A DNA stretch of 64,000 bases from Bursaphelenchus xylophilus (GCA_904066235.2 CAJFCV020000005.1:11465501-11529500), one strand, 5' to 3'; positions 31,341 through 42,966 are shown, counted from the first letter of the stretch. Translations and numbers: made by a program. Notes: generated from the letters alone by a model not told the origin.

Positions 31341-31677
31341 CCTAGAATTTCTATTGATTCATGATGGATAAAATTCTCTTTTTTGGCCTTCTACTAGCCC
31401 CATAATTTGAATAAATCCCAGCTGTTCTTATCGATGCAACAGAGTGCTCATTATTTTCCCGACAGGCTGATATCTCGTTCATCAATTTTGCTAACGAGAT
31501 TTTTTGCGAAAATTTTTCTTCCACTACATATTCCGTTAATAAAGAAAAAAGAATTAGGCATTATTTTCCCGACAGACTGATAAGTGGGCAAAAACAAGAA
31601 AAAAAATCCTATAACTGGCTTCATGCACCCGTACGGTACATATAAAAAACATTTCAAGACTTTCTTGAGCCATCTAT

Positions 31678-31838
31678 CAGTGTGTCGGGAAAATAATGAG
31701 CACTCTGTCGCATCAAAAATCAAAATAAAAAACCGCAGAGAAAATGAATTGTGTCGGGGCAAAATCATATTGCTCTTCACTTCAGCGATGCAACCGGCAA
31801 TAGCGACATTATGCTCATTATTTTCCCGACAGACTGAT
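31678..31838. mobile_element. TGTCGGG MITE, subfamily a
   Basis: Intact ends (left TCAGTGTGTCGGG) and a small insertion 'AAATCAAAATAAAAAACC' near 31,712. Confidence 0.85.
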
Positions 31839-32354
31839 AGAGAGGTTTTTTGTAGGAATTTCATTTTGCTATGCATAAAAATGACGGTTCTGACATCTGA
31901 AATCATTTGTTATAAAGAGGCTTCGTTCTACGGCAATTTATTTCACAACGTCGCCACTGGCAGTTCATCGTCTCAAAGACCCCCCAAAAAAATATAAAAG
32001 TCAAAAATCCCTTTCCTGCCCCACAAAAAACGGATGGAAATAATACGGAGGGAAAGTCGGTCGAGGGACTTTCGGAATTACTGAAGGGTAAACTGCACTC
32101 GGAAACATTTAACTTTACGGTGACTTGAGAAGATTGTGCCCTTCCAGACGTCCAGCCCTCCCCACCACACCGAAAAAGAAATGTCGGCGGTTGTTACATT
32201 TGTAGGAAGGGGAAGGCCGTTACGACGCGTGCGTACGGTAGCGGGGTGGTTGAGCGGAAGCGAAATCGGGGCCGTTTACTCGGGCAGTTTTACTGGAATT
32301 GCAGGAGGGGGGATTGGGTGGGAAAATAAATAAAAAATTGGGACTGTAAAACAT
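31839..32354. other. non-repetitive island
   Basis: Unique DNA. The part 32,030-32,330 is GC-richer, with no exon recognised. Confidence 0.35.
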
Positions 32355-32845
32355 TGCCCCTTTTCTGAACTCTACCCCTTTTTCAACTCTACCCCTTGAA
32401 TGAACCCTCCCCCTTTTTGAACACTCCCCCTCACTTTGAAAATTGAAAAAATGATTTGTGACATCTTATACGATGAAAATTCTTCTCAATTTGAAAAATT
32501 TTTCATCGTATAAGATGTCACACCTTATTCTTTTCAATTTGAAAAAAATTTCATCGTATAAGATGTCACACCTAATTTTTCTCAACTTGAAAAAAATTTC
32601 ATCGTATAAGATGTCACACCTAATTTTTCTCAACTTGAAAAAAATTTCATCGTATAAGATGTCACACCTTGTTTTTTTCAATTTTCAAAATGGGGTAGTG
32701 TTCAAAAAGGGGGAGAGTTCAGATTTTTTGGCGAAAATCAAAAAAGGGGTAGAGTTCAGCCTTTCTTGGAGTAGAGTTGAAAAAGGGGTAGAGTTCAGAT
32801 TGGGGTAAAGTTCAGAAAAGGGGTAGAGTTCAGGCTCAACCAAAA
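32355..32845. repeat. foldback with a 48-bp array in its centre
   Basis: The left flank has repeated 'AACTCTACCCCTTTTTCAAC' and the right flank has the complement ('AAAAAGGGGTAGAGTTCA'), several times each. The centre (32,458-32,690) begins with one inverted copy of TGACATCTTATACGATGAAA, then carries four direct units at 48-bp spacing (32,503, 32,551, 32,599, 32,647). The whole folds back on itself. The open frames on both strands (16 codons per unit) derive from the array. Confidence 0.8.
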
Positions 32846-32989
32846 CATTGAGAAACATCGAAAAGTGCTGGACGGAAAATATGGAAAATAAAAAGAAAAA
32901 AAAAATAGAAATTTTTTGCTATACCTCAGCGAGCCTTTGGCAGGGAAGTCTTAAAAAACCTTGAAAATCGTTTCTTTCTCGGATACTAC

Positions 32990-33145
32990 CAGACTGTCGG
33001 GAAAATAATGAGAACACTGTCGCTGCCCCGATCACGTCGCATAAGTGAAAAGCAAGTGGATTTTGCCGCAACACAATTTATTTTCACTTTTTTTTGATGC
33101 AATTCTCGATGCGACAGAGTCCTCATTACTTTCCCGACAGACTGA
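32990..33145. mobile_element. TGTCGGG MITE, subfamily a (inverted)
   Basis: Left end CCAGACTGTCGGG; right end intact. A solo left end of the family lies at 33,513-33,533. Confidence 0.8.
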
Positions 33146-33149
33146 CAAA

Positions 33150-33602
33150 AGACGGCAAAAAGTCCTGGGAATTTGTTATGGCTCCAAATTCTGCTCAGAC
33201 CGCGACACCATATATACGTTGAATTATCACCCGGAAAAGTGAGAGTCTCGCGCGACGTTGTGCAAAAAATGCAACATACGAAGTCGCAAAAAGTTCACAG
33301 GACTGTTTTCCACAAGAAAAAAGTTTTTTTGGCAAGTTTTTACTGAAAAGTCAACTTTTCGGGGGAGAAATCGCAATGCTTTTTGCAAAGAGCAAGCTGA
33401 AAAGGCCGTATATGCCTTAAAACTTTTTAGTTTTGATTTGAACAAATTTTCATCTAATAAAGACGTCAAGTCTTGAGTCCTTCCCTAAGCGACATTTAAT
33501 GGGAAAATCCACGGTCTGTCGGGAAAATAACTACTCCTAACACACTCATCTCCTGGCTGGAGGCAATAAAAAACCTGCAACGCCCTGGGGGACCTGTTTT
33601 TT
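33150..33602. other. unassigned DNA
   Basis: No gene recognised. It contains a piece like the 'AGTCCTGGGAATTT' end of the element at 42,967. Confidence 0.35.
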
Positions 33603-33757
33603 CAGTCTGTCGGGAAAATAATGAGCAGAATATCGCTGCGCAGATCGTGTCGCTGAAGTGAAAAACAATTTGATTTTGTAGCAACAAAATTCATTTTCTC
33701 GACGGCTATGCAATTTTAGACGCGACAAAATGTTCATTATTTTCCCGACAGACTGAT
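33603..33757. mobile_element. TGTCGGG MITE, subfamily a (inverted)
   Basis: Both ends intact, TA on the right. Confidence 0.85.
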
Positions 33758-33779
33758 AATTTCAATAATTTTAGTCAAT

Positions 33780-34600
33780 TGCCGTCGCTACTGCAACAAC
33801 TTTGAATTTTCAAGTCCAATAAACTGCTTTTTCACCACGAAAAAAACGCAAGAACCGTACATCAATCCACAATAGCCCAAATTGGATGTTGAGCAAAAAA
33901 ATAATAAAATCGAACAGCCCTCCCATTCGTTGGCCGGCTCACCAACCCTGTCCATTACTCTGTTATCACAACTGCGCCTCAAAAGTCATCGAAAGAGCGA
34001 ATGGGGCGGCCCCCTCGAACCAAATCACACCGACAGTGAGATGTTTTGTTTACCGTGGCGGTGAACAAACGCCGTGGCCCCAACCAATTCCCCCCACTCC
34101 CAGCGAAAAAATTTTGCGTTTTTGTTTTATTTCGAATCCGTGGCCCGATTACTGGCGCTCTCCGCGCTCCCAGCGCTCTATCGGCCGCCGCCGCCGCCAG
34201 AAACACACATTTGAGTGAGCCGGAGCAATCACCGCGACAATTGCGATATTTTCAGGAAAGAAGGGGGGAGAGTAAAGTAGACGCAGCCGCCACCAAAATC
34301 AACTCTCCGGCTTGCCCACCCCTGTTCAGCGGGCCACATGGCCAAACACTGGGACGCGAAGAGAGCGGATTCTCCAATGGATATTATATAAAGCGGGATC
34401 GGTGTTTACAAGCGAAGCGGGCCCTACTTTACTGCGATCTCTTTTGTAATAATAGACTCTGGATTGGATGGGGGGAGTGCCCAGTGAAGCTGTGGAGAAT
34501 AAATTGGCTAGATTCGAAAGTGACGTGAAGCAGAAATACAGGCCAATGTGAGAGTAATTTCTGGAAGAAATATGTAAAAAATAATAGAAAATAATAGACT
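33780..34600. other. long non-repetitive island with forkhead-like motifs
   Basis: Unique, moderately GC-rich DNA. A TTTTGTTTACCGTGG site (about 34,043) is followed by GGTGAACAAACG (about 34,061), so two forkhead-type motifs (TGTTTAC and GTAAACA-like) face each other. A (GCC)n run lies near 34,185. Several frames are open for 100-160 codons because of the composition, but none has a domain or splice context. Possible regulatory DNA. Confidence 0.4.
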
Positions 34601-34609
34601 CTAAAGATT

Positions 34610-35119
34610 ACTCATAAAGTTCTAAAAAAAAGTTTTTTTTGAAAAAAGTGCGTACACTTTTTCCGCAAACTTTCCGCACTGTGCAGTTGACCTTTTGCAC
34701 TGTGCAATTGAAAAATCGCCGCAGCGTAAGATTTTTCAGCTGCGTCGCCGCGAATTTTGCGACGCGACAAAGATTGCACACTGCAAAAAGTGGAAGAATG
34801 CACTATACGCCGCGAAAAGAATTCTATGTAATATTGAAAAAGCGTAGTAAAAAATAGCCTCAAAAATTTCTAATTCTAAATTGTCAAAACTCAACGCAAA
34901 ATGTTATGAGAATTTGTGGCGGCCCCGGATTCTGTCACACTCTGAAAAAAGATCTGTCGCTGCGAAAGATAGGACTTCTACGCGACGTAAGGCAAAAAAT
35001 CCGAAATGCACTGTACGAATGATGCCTTTGGATCAAATGCACAGTGCAAACGAACCTTTGCGATTATCGCAGCGACGCCCAAACCCGCACATTGCAAATG
35101 ACATGACAAAACAAACTAT
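34610..35119. repeat. degraded GCACTGTGC elements
   Basis: Two eroded inverted elements with 'AAAAGTGCGTACACTTTTTC' and several 9-mers (34,677-35,045). Confidence 0.5.
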
Positions 35120-35274
35120 CGGTCTGTCGGGAAAAAAACGGCGGATCGTCGCGCCTCGGAGTCGCTCATCATCGCTTTGCGACTGTAAGCCGCGGCTTGG
35201 GATTTGGTGCGCGATAGCGGCGAGGCGAGACATTTTGCTGCGACGATCCGCCGTTATTTTCCCGACAGACTGAT
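35120..35274. mobile_element. TGTCGGG MITE, subfamily b, young copy
   Basis: Near twin of 27,930-28,084, also preceded by ACTAT. Confidence 0.9.
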
Positions 35275-35336
35275 AAAACATATGTGCAATGTGACGTCAT
35301 CTCCTCCAAAGATTGCTCGGATTTGTCAACCCACTT

Positions 35337-35650
35337 TTGCACAGTGCGTTTTGAGGTTTTTCCCATGATTGTCGCCAACGCACAGTGCATTCCCCTCTTT
35401 TCGCACTGTGCAAACCTCAAAAAAGGCCGTTTGCACTGTGCACATTTTTGAGCAAAATCCGCGGCGACGAAGTTGGAAAAAGCTTATGTCGCGGTGTTTT
35501 TTCAATGCACGGTGCGAAAACCAAAACAAAAAAAAAGAGAATGCACTGTGCGAAAAATTAAAAAAAAAGAGTGAAATGCACTGTGCACGAGGGGTTTTTT
35601 TTCTGCACTGTGCGGGGCGCGACAAATGTCCATGCACTTTCTGAAAATAC
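35337..35650. mobile_element. AAAGTGC MITE, left end truncated
   Basis: The interior has the family order of GCACTGTGC blocks. The right end is CAAATGTCCATGCACTTTCT. The left end appears lost. Confidence 0.6.
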
Positions 35651-35914
35651 TACTAGGCGGGCCAAAAAGTCTTGACATGTCTGCACAGTGCGCCGTCGTG
35701 CACGAAATTTGTCGCGCGGCGACAAGAAAAATTCACGGTGCAATGCGACACCGCACAGTGCAAAAAGATTGTTTTGAAAAAGGGTAAACAACGCACAGTG
35801 CGCTCTTCATTCGCACCCCGCCAAAGTTTTTATCGCGCGACACCTTGTCGCAACGCCGAATTCATGCGCCCGCACGGTGCGAAAACATGTCAAGACTTTT
35901 TGGCCCGCCTAGTA
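35651..35914. mobile_element. inverted element with GGCGGGCCAAAAAGTC ends
   Basis: Ends ACTAGGCGGGCCAAAAAGTC and exact complement (about 26 bp). The interior is again made of GCACWGTGC blocks. It abuts the preceding truncated element. Confidence 0.8.
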
Positions 35915-36106
35915 ATACACTCTAAAAGAGCTAGGTCGAATTTTTAAGCCAGACAAAAACTCCAGGGCCATCCCAAACCTTGTTGACTCCCATTCAAAAA
36001 GATCAACTCGGACCTCATCCATCTTACAACGTCATAACACACCCATCACCTCGTTGGAGACTATGAAAAATCAACAATTCCTGAGGAACTGTTTTATCAG
36101 GTCCCT
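35915..36106. other. unassigned DNA
   Basis: Short unique spacer; nothing recognised. Confidence 0.3.
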
Positions 36107-36395
36107 CAGTCGTCGGGAAAATAATGAGCACAATGTTGATGGGAAGATTGCGTCGCTGAAGTGAAAAGCAGATTTTTCCTTTATATATCGAGAATGGCTT
36201 GACCGATTTGAAAATTTATGGCCTTCAATGAAGCGGAGACAAAATAAGGCAAAGTTGTAATTGGGAGAAACTTTGTAAAAGTGCATTTTTATTGTTTTTT
36301 GAACTTTCTTTTTTCACTATATCTCGACACAATTAATTTTGATTTTTAACGATTTTCGATGCTTCAGAGTGCTCATTATTTTCCCGACAGGCCGA
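36107..36395. mobile_element. TGTCGGG MITE, subfamily a, with insertion
   Basis: Left and right quarters match the family. About 140 bp of unrelated AT-rich DNA (about 36,170-36,315) sits in the middle. Confidence 0.7.
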
Positions 36396-36527
36396 CAAAA
36401 CAAATGGAGTTCTGTAAAAGAAATAAATCGGCCCTTGAAAGCTTCTTTGCTCGAAACATTTGTCGATGAACGCTTCTGGGATTACCTATTTTTTTAAAAA
36501 TACGAAATGTTTCAAGTCTTCCATAAC

Positions 36528-37028
36528 TAGTATTTTCATAAAGTGCGTAGATATTACGCTTTTTCAAAAATGCGTAGACCTTTTTCGGCATTTTTTGCGC
36601 ATTGCACAATGCATGTTGCGCGACACGGTCCTTTTCGAAACATTTTGCACTGCGCAATTTCTTTCCGCGCGCCCAAAATTCGCGCCGTCTCCGTTGAGAA
36701 AAACTTGCGTCTCTGCGATCAAAATTTCACCTTTTGCACGGTGCAAAAGATCAAATGCACTCTGAAAAAAGGGGTTGATTCCCTTTCCCCTGTTTGTCGC
36801 TCACGCACCGTGCATTTTGTTGTTTTTCGCACAGTGCAAAATTGAAAAAGCGGTTTGCACCGTGCTGCACTCGGCGACAAAGATTGCACTGTGCGAATGG
36901 TGCGGCAAAAATCGCAGCGACGTAGCTGGGAAAAGCTTGCGATATTTTGATGCACAGTGCAAAAGGTCAAATTCACAGTGCGGAAAACTTACGGCGAAAA
37001 GTCCACGCACTTTATGAAACGACTAGTA
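36528..37028. mobile_element. CATAAAGTGCG inverted element
   Basis: Ends ACTAGTATTTTCATAAAGTG and 'CACTTTATGAAACGACTAGT' pair. The interior is dense in GCACAGTGC 9-mers. Confidence 0.65.
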
Positions 37029-37614
37029 TTTTGATTCACAGTTAAAAAACTAAAATTGCACGATGCAAATTAGTGTTTGCACTGTGCATTTTGCCTCGCG
37101 GCAAAAAGTCTACGCACTTTATGAAAATCCCATTCAAACTTCACTGTCCTCTGCTTTCATTCCCCCCGTTCTTGTTCCCAAATTAACCGGTCAAAAAATC
37201 GAAGAAGCGGGGACGACTCGAAAGTAAAATATGGAGCAGCTGCCGACGCCGAATGTCGGAGTAAAAACTGGGGCCGGAACGTAAACGAACGAAGGACAGA
37301 AAGTCCCTCCTTTTCCAACGTGCATTAAATGGGATCGTTCGCAAAAAAAAAAAAAATGTGAGAAGAATCAGCTTTTCGACGCAACCAACTTTCGAACTGA
37401 AGGGCCAACTGTTTTCGAATCAATGAGCAATGTAAAACCATTTTATTATCCCCAAAGAAATGGAGGGTTGTTTGTTAGGAGACGGACCGGAGAGATCAAT
37501 TGATTGGAACCGACATTTTTTTGCAGATTCGTCTGGAGATATTGAGGTCGTCGTAAGGGCGAATAAAGTGGCGATCTGCAAGGAAAACATGTGAGATATA
37601 ATCATGGCAAATAT
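37029..37614. other. partial element and non-repetitive island
   Basis: A short GCACTGTGC remnant extends to about 37,130. The remainder is unique DNA with a run of A near 37,342. No exon. Confidence 0.35.
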
Positions 37615-37759
37615 CAGTCTGTCGGGAAGATAATGAGCAGTCTGTCGCATCGATCGCCGCCGAGGAAATGAATTTTGTCGCAGAAATATCAACGCCTTTA
37701 ACTTCAGCGACGTGAACAGCGTAGAGGCATTGTGCTCGTTATTTTTCCGACCGTCTGAT
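37615..37759. mobile_element. TGTCGGG MITE, subfamily a
   Basis: Ends TCAGTCTGTCGGGAAGATAA and GTTATTTTTCCGACCGTCTG. Moderately diverged. Confidence 0.8.
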
Positions 37760-37796
37760 ACCAAGGAAATAACAAAAGAATCAATGATACAGTGAC

Positions 37797-38037
37797 GGAC
37801 CTGCTCCAGTGGCAAAAAACCTACCATTATGCATCTTGGAAGTATCAGAAAAGTAGCAAAATGTTAGTAGCCCTCTACAAGTGAAAAAATTTCGTTTTCA
37901 AGGGCTCTTTCCCTCACAAAAAGAGCGGGAGCGCTTTTGAAATCAGAGTTTTTTCACTTGGAGAGGGAGGTATTTTGCTACGTTTTGGATGCTTCCCGGA
38001 TGCAAAATGGCACGTTTTTTGCAACTGGATCAGGTCC
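37797..38037. mobile_element. GATCCAGTGGC MITE, copy 3
   Basis: Complete, ends GGACCTGCTCCAGTGGC and GCAACTGGATCAGGTCC. Confidence 0.8.
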
Positions 38038-38039
38038 TC

Positions 38040-38225
38040 CACTGCGGTACGGCAACAAGCGCCGGAATTGGTCTCGCAGCAAAGCAAGAGACCGAGCAAA
38101 CGATCGGTATAAAAGGACAGCGACTCAAGTGATCAGTCGTGTTGTATATATTGTATTTTGGCGGTTCAATTCAATTTATTCACACTAATCACATGTAAAA
38201 TCATGGAGTGTATCAGTCGGGGTTT
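38040..38225 (+). mobile_element. possible LTR fragment
   Basis: CGATCGGTATAAAAGGAC is followed 20 bases later by GATCAGTCGTGTTG, the spacing of a TATA box and initiator in an LTR promoter, then a T-rich stretch. No second LTR, primer-binding site or pol gene was found. Low confidence. Confidence 0.25.
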
Positions 38226-38889
38226 CATTGTCTGGTCAGTATAAGGTCACTCCATCGCAGGCCATGGTGTTCTCGAAAATCGTCGCACGATTTTCAATCC
38301 AAAATAGAAGAAGAAATTTCCAGCCCCTTTTTGGTGATTCGTTCAAAACGAAATGTCACTATCCGATAAAAAGCATTTTCTTATCTTTTTCCTTCCTTTC
38401 CGAGAAAAAGCAATTATTTCGGGCGAGAAAAAGTGCCGATAATTTCGCGACATTTCGTCTCTCTTTTAAATCAATGAAAACGACACGAAGTTTCGAAACG
38501 GTGCAGGAAATGCGCTGGATTGACGTGCGTCGGTCCATCTGAGCAAGGGGCGTCTTTTCTAGCGACTATTTTTTCGAATTGCTCCATTTAGCACTCGTTC
38601 CGAATTGACCTTACGTTGATTGCTAGTACCATGAAATCCTTTTAGTTGTTGGCTAGTGGCCCAGGAAGAACCCTTTGTGCTCGCAACGGCATAGGTGGCC
38701 AGGAAAAACCGACCGCTCACCGGGCGAGAAGAATCGGAAATACTCTATTTTTGGTGATTGTGGTTGATAAATCGGTCATGATATTTGTATTGGAATTATT
38801 GTTGCAGGCCAAGAGGAGCGTTTGGGAGGTATTTGGAGTGCGTTCTGGTGATGAGGAAGATCAGAAACGTACGATTCAAAGAGGTATCC
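38226..38889. other. unassigned DNA
   Basis: Two plus-strand frames (38,228-38,542; 38,646-38,915) have no recognisable domain. No repeat family seen. Confidence 0.35.
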
Positions 38890-39165
38890 ATGTGCGACGC
38901 ACAAATTTTCTTTAATTTTTGGAGATGCGTTGGGAATAAACCACGTATCAATTCCTGAAAGTATCAGCTTGCGCTTTGCTGGAGAGCTGGTCATATTTCT
39001 GCCAAATTTGTGCGAGAAAAGTTGATCTTTTGTGGAGTTATTAGACTCTACGGTAGAAATAGGGACAAATCTTTTTATGCCAAAATTTGCAAAAAATCTA
39101 TCACATTTTTTGTCAAGTTTCAAATCAACAATCTCATTCTTTTCTGAAAAGCACGAGCTAAGAAC
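38890..39165. mobile_element. GTCGCACTTGG-family fragment
   Basis: Family blocks 'GGAGATGCGTTGGGAATAAA', 'TACGGTAGAAATAGG' and 'AAAGCACGAGCTAAGAACC' in order. Confidence 0.6.
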
Positions 39166-39621
39166 CTAGTTGCATTGGTACTAGTCTTTCCAGAGAGCCA
39201 AAACCTTTTGTTGCAACTCAAATTTTCTGTAGAAACTGTATCTTTTTGGCAAGTTTATCGTGTTTTGCCAAGTTTGACAAAAATATCACCTACGCAACAT
39301 ACTCTTTGGCCACCATTTGCCTTTTTTTAGTTTATCTTATTACATGAATTTTTAAATGCAGTAAATTCAATTTTGCAGGTTCTCAAACAAATCAAAAACC
39401 GTTTGAAATTACGTAATAATTAATTGACGAGTGTTCTTTTTCGTTTGTAACATACAAACGGTTCATGCGTAAACAGTAAACAAAACGGAAAGGCGAAAAG
39501 AGCAAAAAGTCCGTTGCTCTCTTTGCAAAACTCTGCGGGTTTTCTTACAAAGGAAAAGGTCGCAATTGCGCCGTTCAGATTTTGATGAAACTTGAGACAA
39601 ATTTAAAACAAGTTTTTCTAT
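39166..39621. other. unassigned DNA
   Basis: No gene recognised. A short GTCGCACTTGG-family left arm ('GCGCCGTTCAGATTTTGATG') is at about 39,558-39,620. Confidence 0.35.
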
Positions 39622-39767
39622 CACTTTGTCGGGAAAATAACGGCGGATGGTCGCAGCAAAGTGTCTCGCTTCGCCTTTATCGCGCAGCAAATCTCCAGCA
39701 GCCGTCGCAAAGCGATGATGTGCGATTCCGAGGCGCGACGAGCCGCCGTTATTTTCCCGACAGACCC
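39622..39767. mobile_element. TGTCGGG MITE, subfamily b
   Basis: Left end TCACTTTGTCGGGAAAATAA. Interior matches subfamily b in opposite orientation to 35,120. Confidence 0.8.
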
Positions 39768-40945
39768 ATGACACATCTGCAGGACTTTAAGTCAGCGTGC
39801 GTTTAGTGGAAAGGTATAGCCAAGGTGTTCTTCTTTCTGTCCCCTCTCCACATTCCGCACTCTCTCTGGGTGGTTGGAATGTCTCGGCTGCGCCTGTGAA
39901 GCGCAAGCTAAAATTTTCCGGGCATGAAATGTGGCCTATGTGCGGCATGTGTGCCAAGTTTATAAAAAAGAGTTTGAGCGTCGCACTTGGAAATCAAAAA
40001 GGCGATTTGGCCACTGAAGTTTGCATATCCGTCAAAATTTATGTCCCAGTTTCCTTTCCAAAATTGCGTTTGCTTGGCGGGACTCCGGTTGTAACATTGA
40101 ATCGGTCATGCGCTTGTGCATTCTCTCCAAGCTCACGCCGAAGGTGGTCACTGTTTTGGTTAAAGTTAAGAGAGCCGAGGGAATCAGCGGTTCTTTTTTT
40201 GCAAATACGATCCGTGATTTTATTAACAAGTAAGTGTAAGATTCCTCATATTCCTCGTGGATGTTTATATCGAACTCAGACAAAAAAAACAGAATTTTTC
40301 ATATGGGCTTTTTGATGGGAAAGTTTTTCTTGTTTTTGTTCTCGGAAGTGTTATTCCTTTAGTCATTGCCGCATTAGACTCTGGCCGCCATGCCGTTCTG
40401 TCGCCATTAGAATACCTACGTGCGATTTCCATTTACACTTACCGTAGGCCCTCTACCATCTTCTTTAAATTTCCCTTCACGTGAAAGCGTAATTTCCCCT
40501 TGACAATAGTTTACAGTAAATTTTCCAGAGCGTACTTTGTATTCATTGCGAGAGAAGCGCCGTCTTTTTGGGTGTTCCTCTAACGCGTCGTGACAACCGG
40601 CTGTAACAAAAGGTATGATTGCGGGGCTGTACAGCGTCTTCTAGACATTCAACTTGTGTTGCAAGCAGGTGATGCCCCCAGCGGAACTGATGCAATTAAA
40701 TTAGCGGCGCGCGACAGACTTTACAGACCTCAAACTTAGTTGTAGATGGCCTTAAGGCACGCCCTGTAGTTGTCTGTCGGCAGGCAAAATTAAGGGGTTG
40801 GAAGGTTTTGCGCGCGCGTTATAAAGCCCACCTCTAACGAATTGCACATTCGCACGTCTACCTTCTATTTTCGTTTTATAATTCTTCATAACATAATTAC
40901 GCAAAGCACTTTTGTCCGTTTTTGTCTCGACCACCTCAATGATTA
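39768..40945. other. unassigned, possible decayed coding DNA
   Basis: Two minus-strand frames have protein-like composition without repeats: 40,032-40,283 (83 codons) and 40,752-40,934 (60 codons, with KIEGRRANVQFVRGGLYNAR). Neither matches a family I recognise, and stops separate them. They could be remains of a transposon gene. I do not call a gene. Confidence 0.25.
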
Positions 40946-41097
40946 GACATTTTTATGCTGTATTTTTGCCAGTTTCGCGCGGAAAAAATTGATTTTTTAA
41001 GGAAACATTACCCGCTACGGTAGAAATAGGCATGAAACTTTTGACACCAAAAATTTGCCGAAAAGTGCGACATTTTTTGATTTCTTTAGGAAAGATC
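40946..41097. mobile_element. GTCGCACTTGG-family fragment
   Basis: Short internal piece around 'GCTACGGTAGAAATAGGCAT'. Confidence 0.5.
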
Positions 41098-41686
41098 ATC
41101 CTAAAGGTCTTCCAAGAAATGCGAAGGAAAGTTGGAGGCTATAACTTTTGACGGAGGCGGCGCAGAGAGCTCTTTTTTGCAATATTTATTTTTAAGCGAC
41201 ATTAATTTTTGTCTATGAAATAGGAAAATTTTAAAGCACAAACTGAGGTCGCTACGACGTTCTGAAGTAGGGGGATTTCTACCCCGAAAACCAGTACTTT
41301 TCGGTTGAAAATCATTGAGAAATTTTGAATTTTTTCGTTTGAAAGTCACCAAGAAGTGTCGGATTTTTTCGGGATTTTGGATAGAGTTGACGTTAAAAAC
41401 AGGGAAAGATGTTGCAGGAACGTTGAAAATTAAACGACAAGTTCGGCTACCCTTCATTTTGACACTTTGGCTAGACATTCTGGCGCGTTGGCTAGCCCAT
41501 CCAGGTTCCCCCAGATCCCCGAATGAAAAGCCACAAATGAAATAAAAATCGGCCCTAAGTGAAGGGTAGCCGTATTTTTACTTCATTTTCAAAAATACAT
41601 ATTTCAAAAACGAAGTCTCTGCGCCACCTCAGCCGAAAGTTATAGCCTCCCACTTTCTTTCACGTTTCTTGAAAGGCCCTGTAAAT
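41098..41686. mobile_element. CAGGGTCTTTC element with a nested insert
   Basis: Ends 'AAAGGTCTTCCAAGAAATGC' and 'CGTTTCTTGAAAGGCCCTG' with 'GGAGGCTATAACTTT' next to each end. A smaller palindrome with ends CGGCTACCCTTCA / TGAAGGGTAGCCG is inserted at about 41,434-41,573. A shorter relative lies at 59,561-59,932. Confidence 0.7.
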
Positions 41687-42216
41687 TTTGCCAACTTTCT
41701 CCGTCGGGAAAATGATGAGCATTACGCCAACCTCGTCGCAAATGCAGTTTGATTTGTTGCGCCCAAATCGATTTTCTGGCCAGCCAAGTAGAAGGGTTTA
41801 GACAACTCCCTTTACAACTAATAATGAAGCAACTTCCCAAACCAAACATGAAATCCAATTGCACTTTGTTTACTCAATAATTTGTTGATAAATCAAGGGC
41901 TGCAGCATCGCTGAGAACAAAGACTGGGTTGTAGTTTGGTAACTAGCATTCCGCCGGTCATCGGTTCTCATCGGAATTCCGTTTTACTGTAAAAAACACG
42001 CGTTTGCTGAACTAGCCAACAAACTGATGCTATTTATGAAGCCGGATTCAGGAAGAACAAAGAGAAACAAATATTAGATTTGGTGGGCTTGAGGCGTCGA
42101 TAAGAGGCTTATGACGGAATTGGCTTCCAAATCCCTCATTAGATTCCAATTTCCGGCGGGGAATGAGAACGTCTTTTAGTGTTCGCTCGTTTCATTTGTC
42201 AGCGCGCCCATAGTAT
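41687..42216. other. unassigned DNA with a MITE fragment
   Basis: An eroded left part of a subfamily a TGTCGGG MITE lies at 41,700-41,782. The rest is unique with no exon. Confidence 0.35.
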
Positions 42217-42483
42217 TAGCATTTCCACAAAGTGCACGGACATTTTCCCACAGTGCATCTTGAATTTTTGTCGCCAACGAACTGTGGATTTCTGCCTTTG
42301 CGCACCGTGCAAGCCTCAAAAAAGCCGATTGCACTGTGCACATTTTTGAGCAAAGCCCCCACGGCGCCATTGTGAAAAAGCTTACGTTGCAGCGATATTT
42401 CAGTGAGCGCACGGTGCAAGAACTCGCTAATTTTTGTGCACGGTGCGGACCGCTACAAATGTCTAGGCACTTTGTGAAAATGC
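42217..42483. mobile_element. AAAGTGC MITE
   Basis: Ends TAGCATTTCCACAAAGTGCA and complement; about 270 bp; several GCACTGTGC 9-mers. Confidence 0.75.
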
Positions 42484-42817
42484 GGATAGACCGTTCGCAG
42501 AGTTGCTCAAGTGATTTTTGCAACATCCACTGTGAAGGTACGAGCGACAGCCCGAAAAAGCCCATTGCACGGTGCATTTTGTTGCTCACTACCGCCAACC
42601 ATTTGCCTAAAAGTGCAACATTTTTTGACGAGCTGCCACCTAGAAATATCAGCCGTTTCTGCAAATCGCGAGTTAGGGTGTCGCACTTATCTTTCAAGGA
42701 ATGTAATTCTATGGAGTACGGGGTTAGAGGTCGATAATATTTTAGACTTTTGTTTTCATTCCAAGGCACGGCAGTCCGTCACTATTTTCAACGCCCAGTT
42801 GATTTATAGGGTGCTGA
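42484..42817. other. CCGTTCG MITE left half and spacer
   Basis: 42,489-42,585 matches one arm of the CCGTTCG family. After that nothing is recognised. Confidence 0.4.
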
Positions 42818-42951
42818 AGTCTGTCGTGAAAATAATGAGTACTCCGTCGCATCAAGATGTCGCGTCGCCGCCGAGAAATGAATTGTTTCGCGGCAAACTC
42901 AGATTGCTTTTTTCTGCGACATTCTACTTATTATTTTCTCGGCAGGGTGAC
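42818..42951. mobile_element. TGTCGGG MITE, subfamily a, shortened
   Basis: Both ends diverged (TGTCGTGAAAATAATG; TTATTATTTTCTCGGCAG), with part of the right arm deleted. Confidence 0.7.
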
Positions 42952-42966
42952 AACACAAAATATATA

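Noticed and set aside
4655..32690. The idea that tandem arrays are selected for periods divisible by three (21, 48, 69, 126 bp)
   Set aside because: Two other repeats (32 bp and 100 bp) do not fit, and arrays with open frames are easier to notice, so the sample is biased.
40032..40934. Possible transposon gene on the minus strand
   Set aside because: Two frames separated by stops with no recognised motif; not enough to call a pseudogene.
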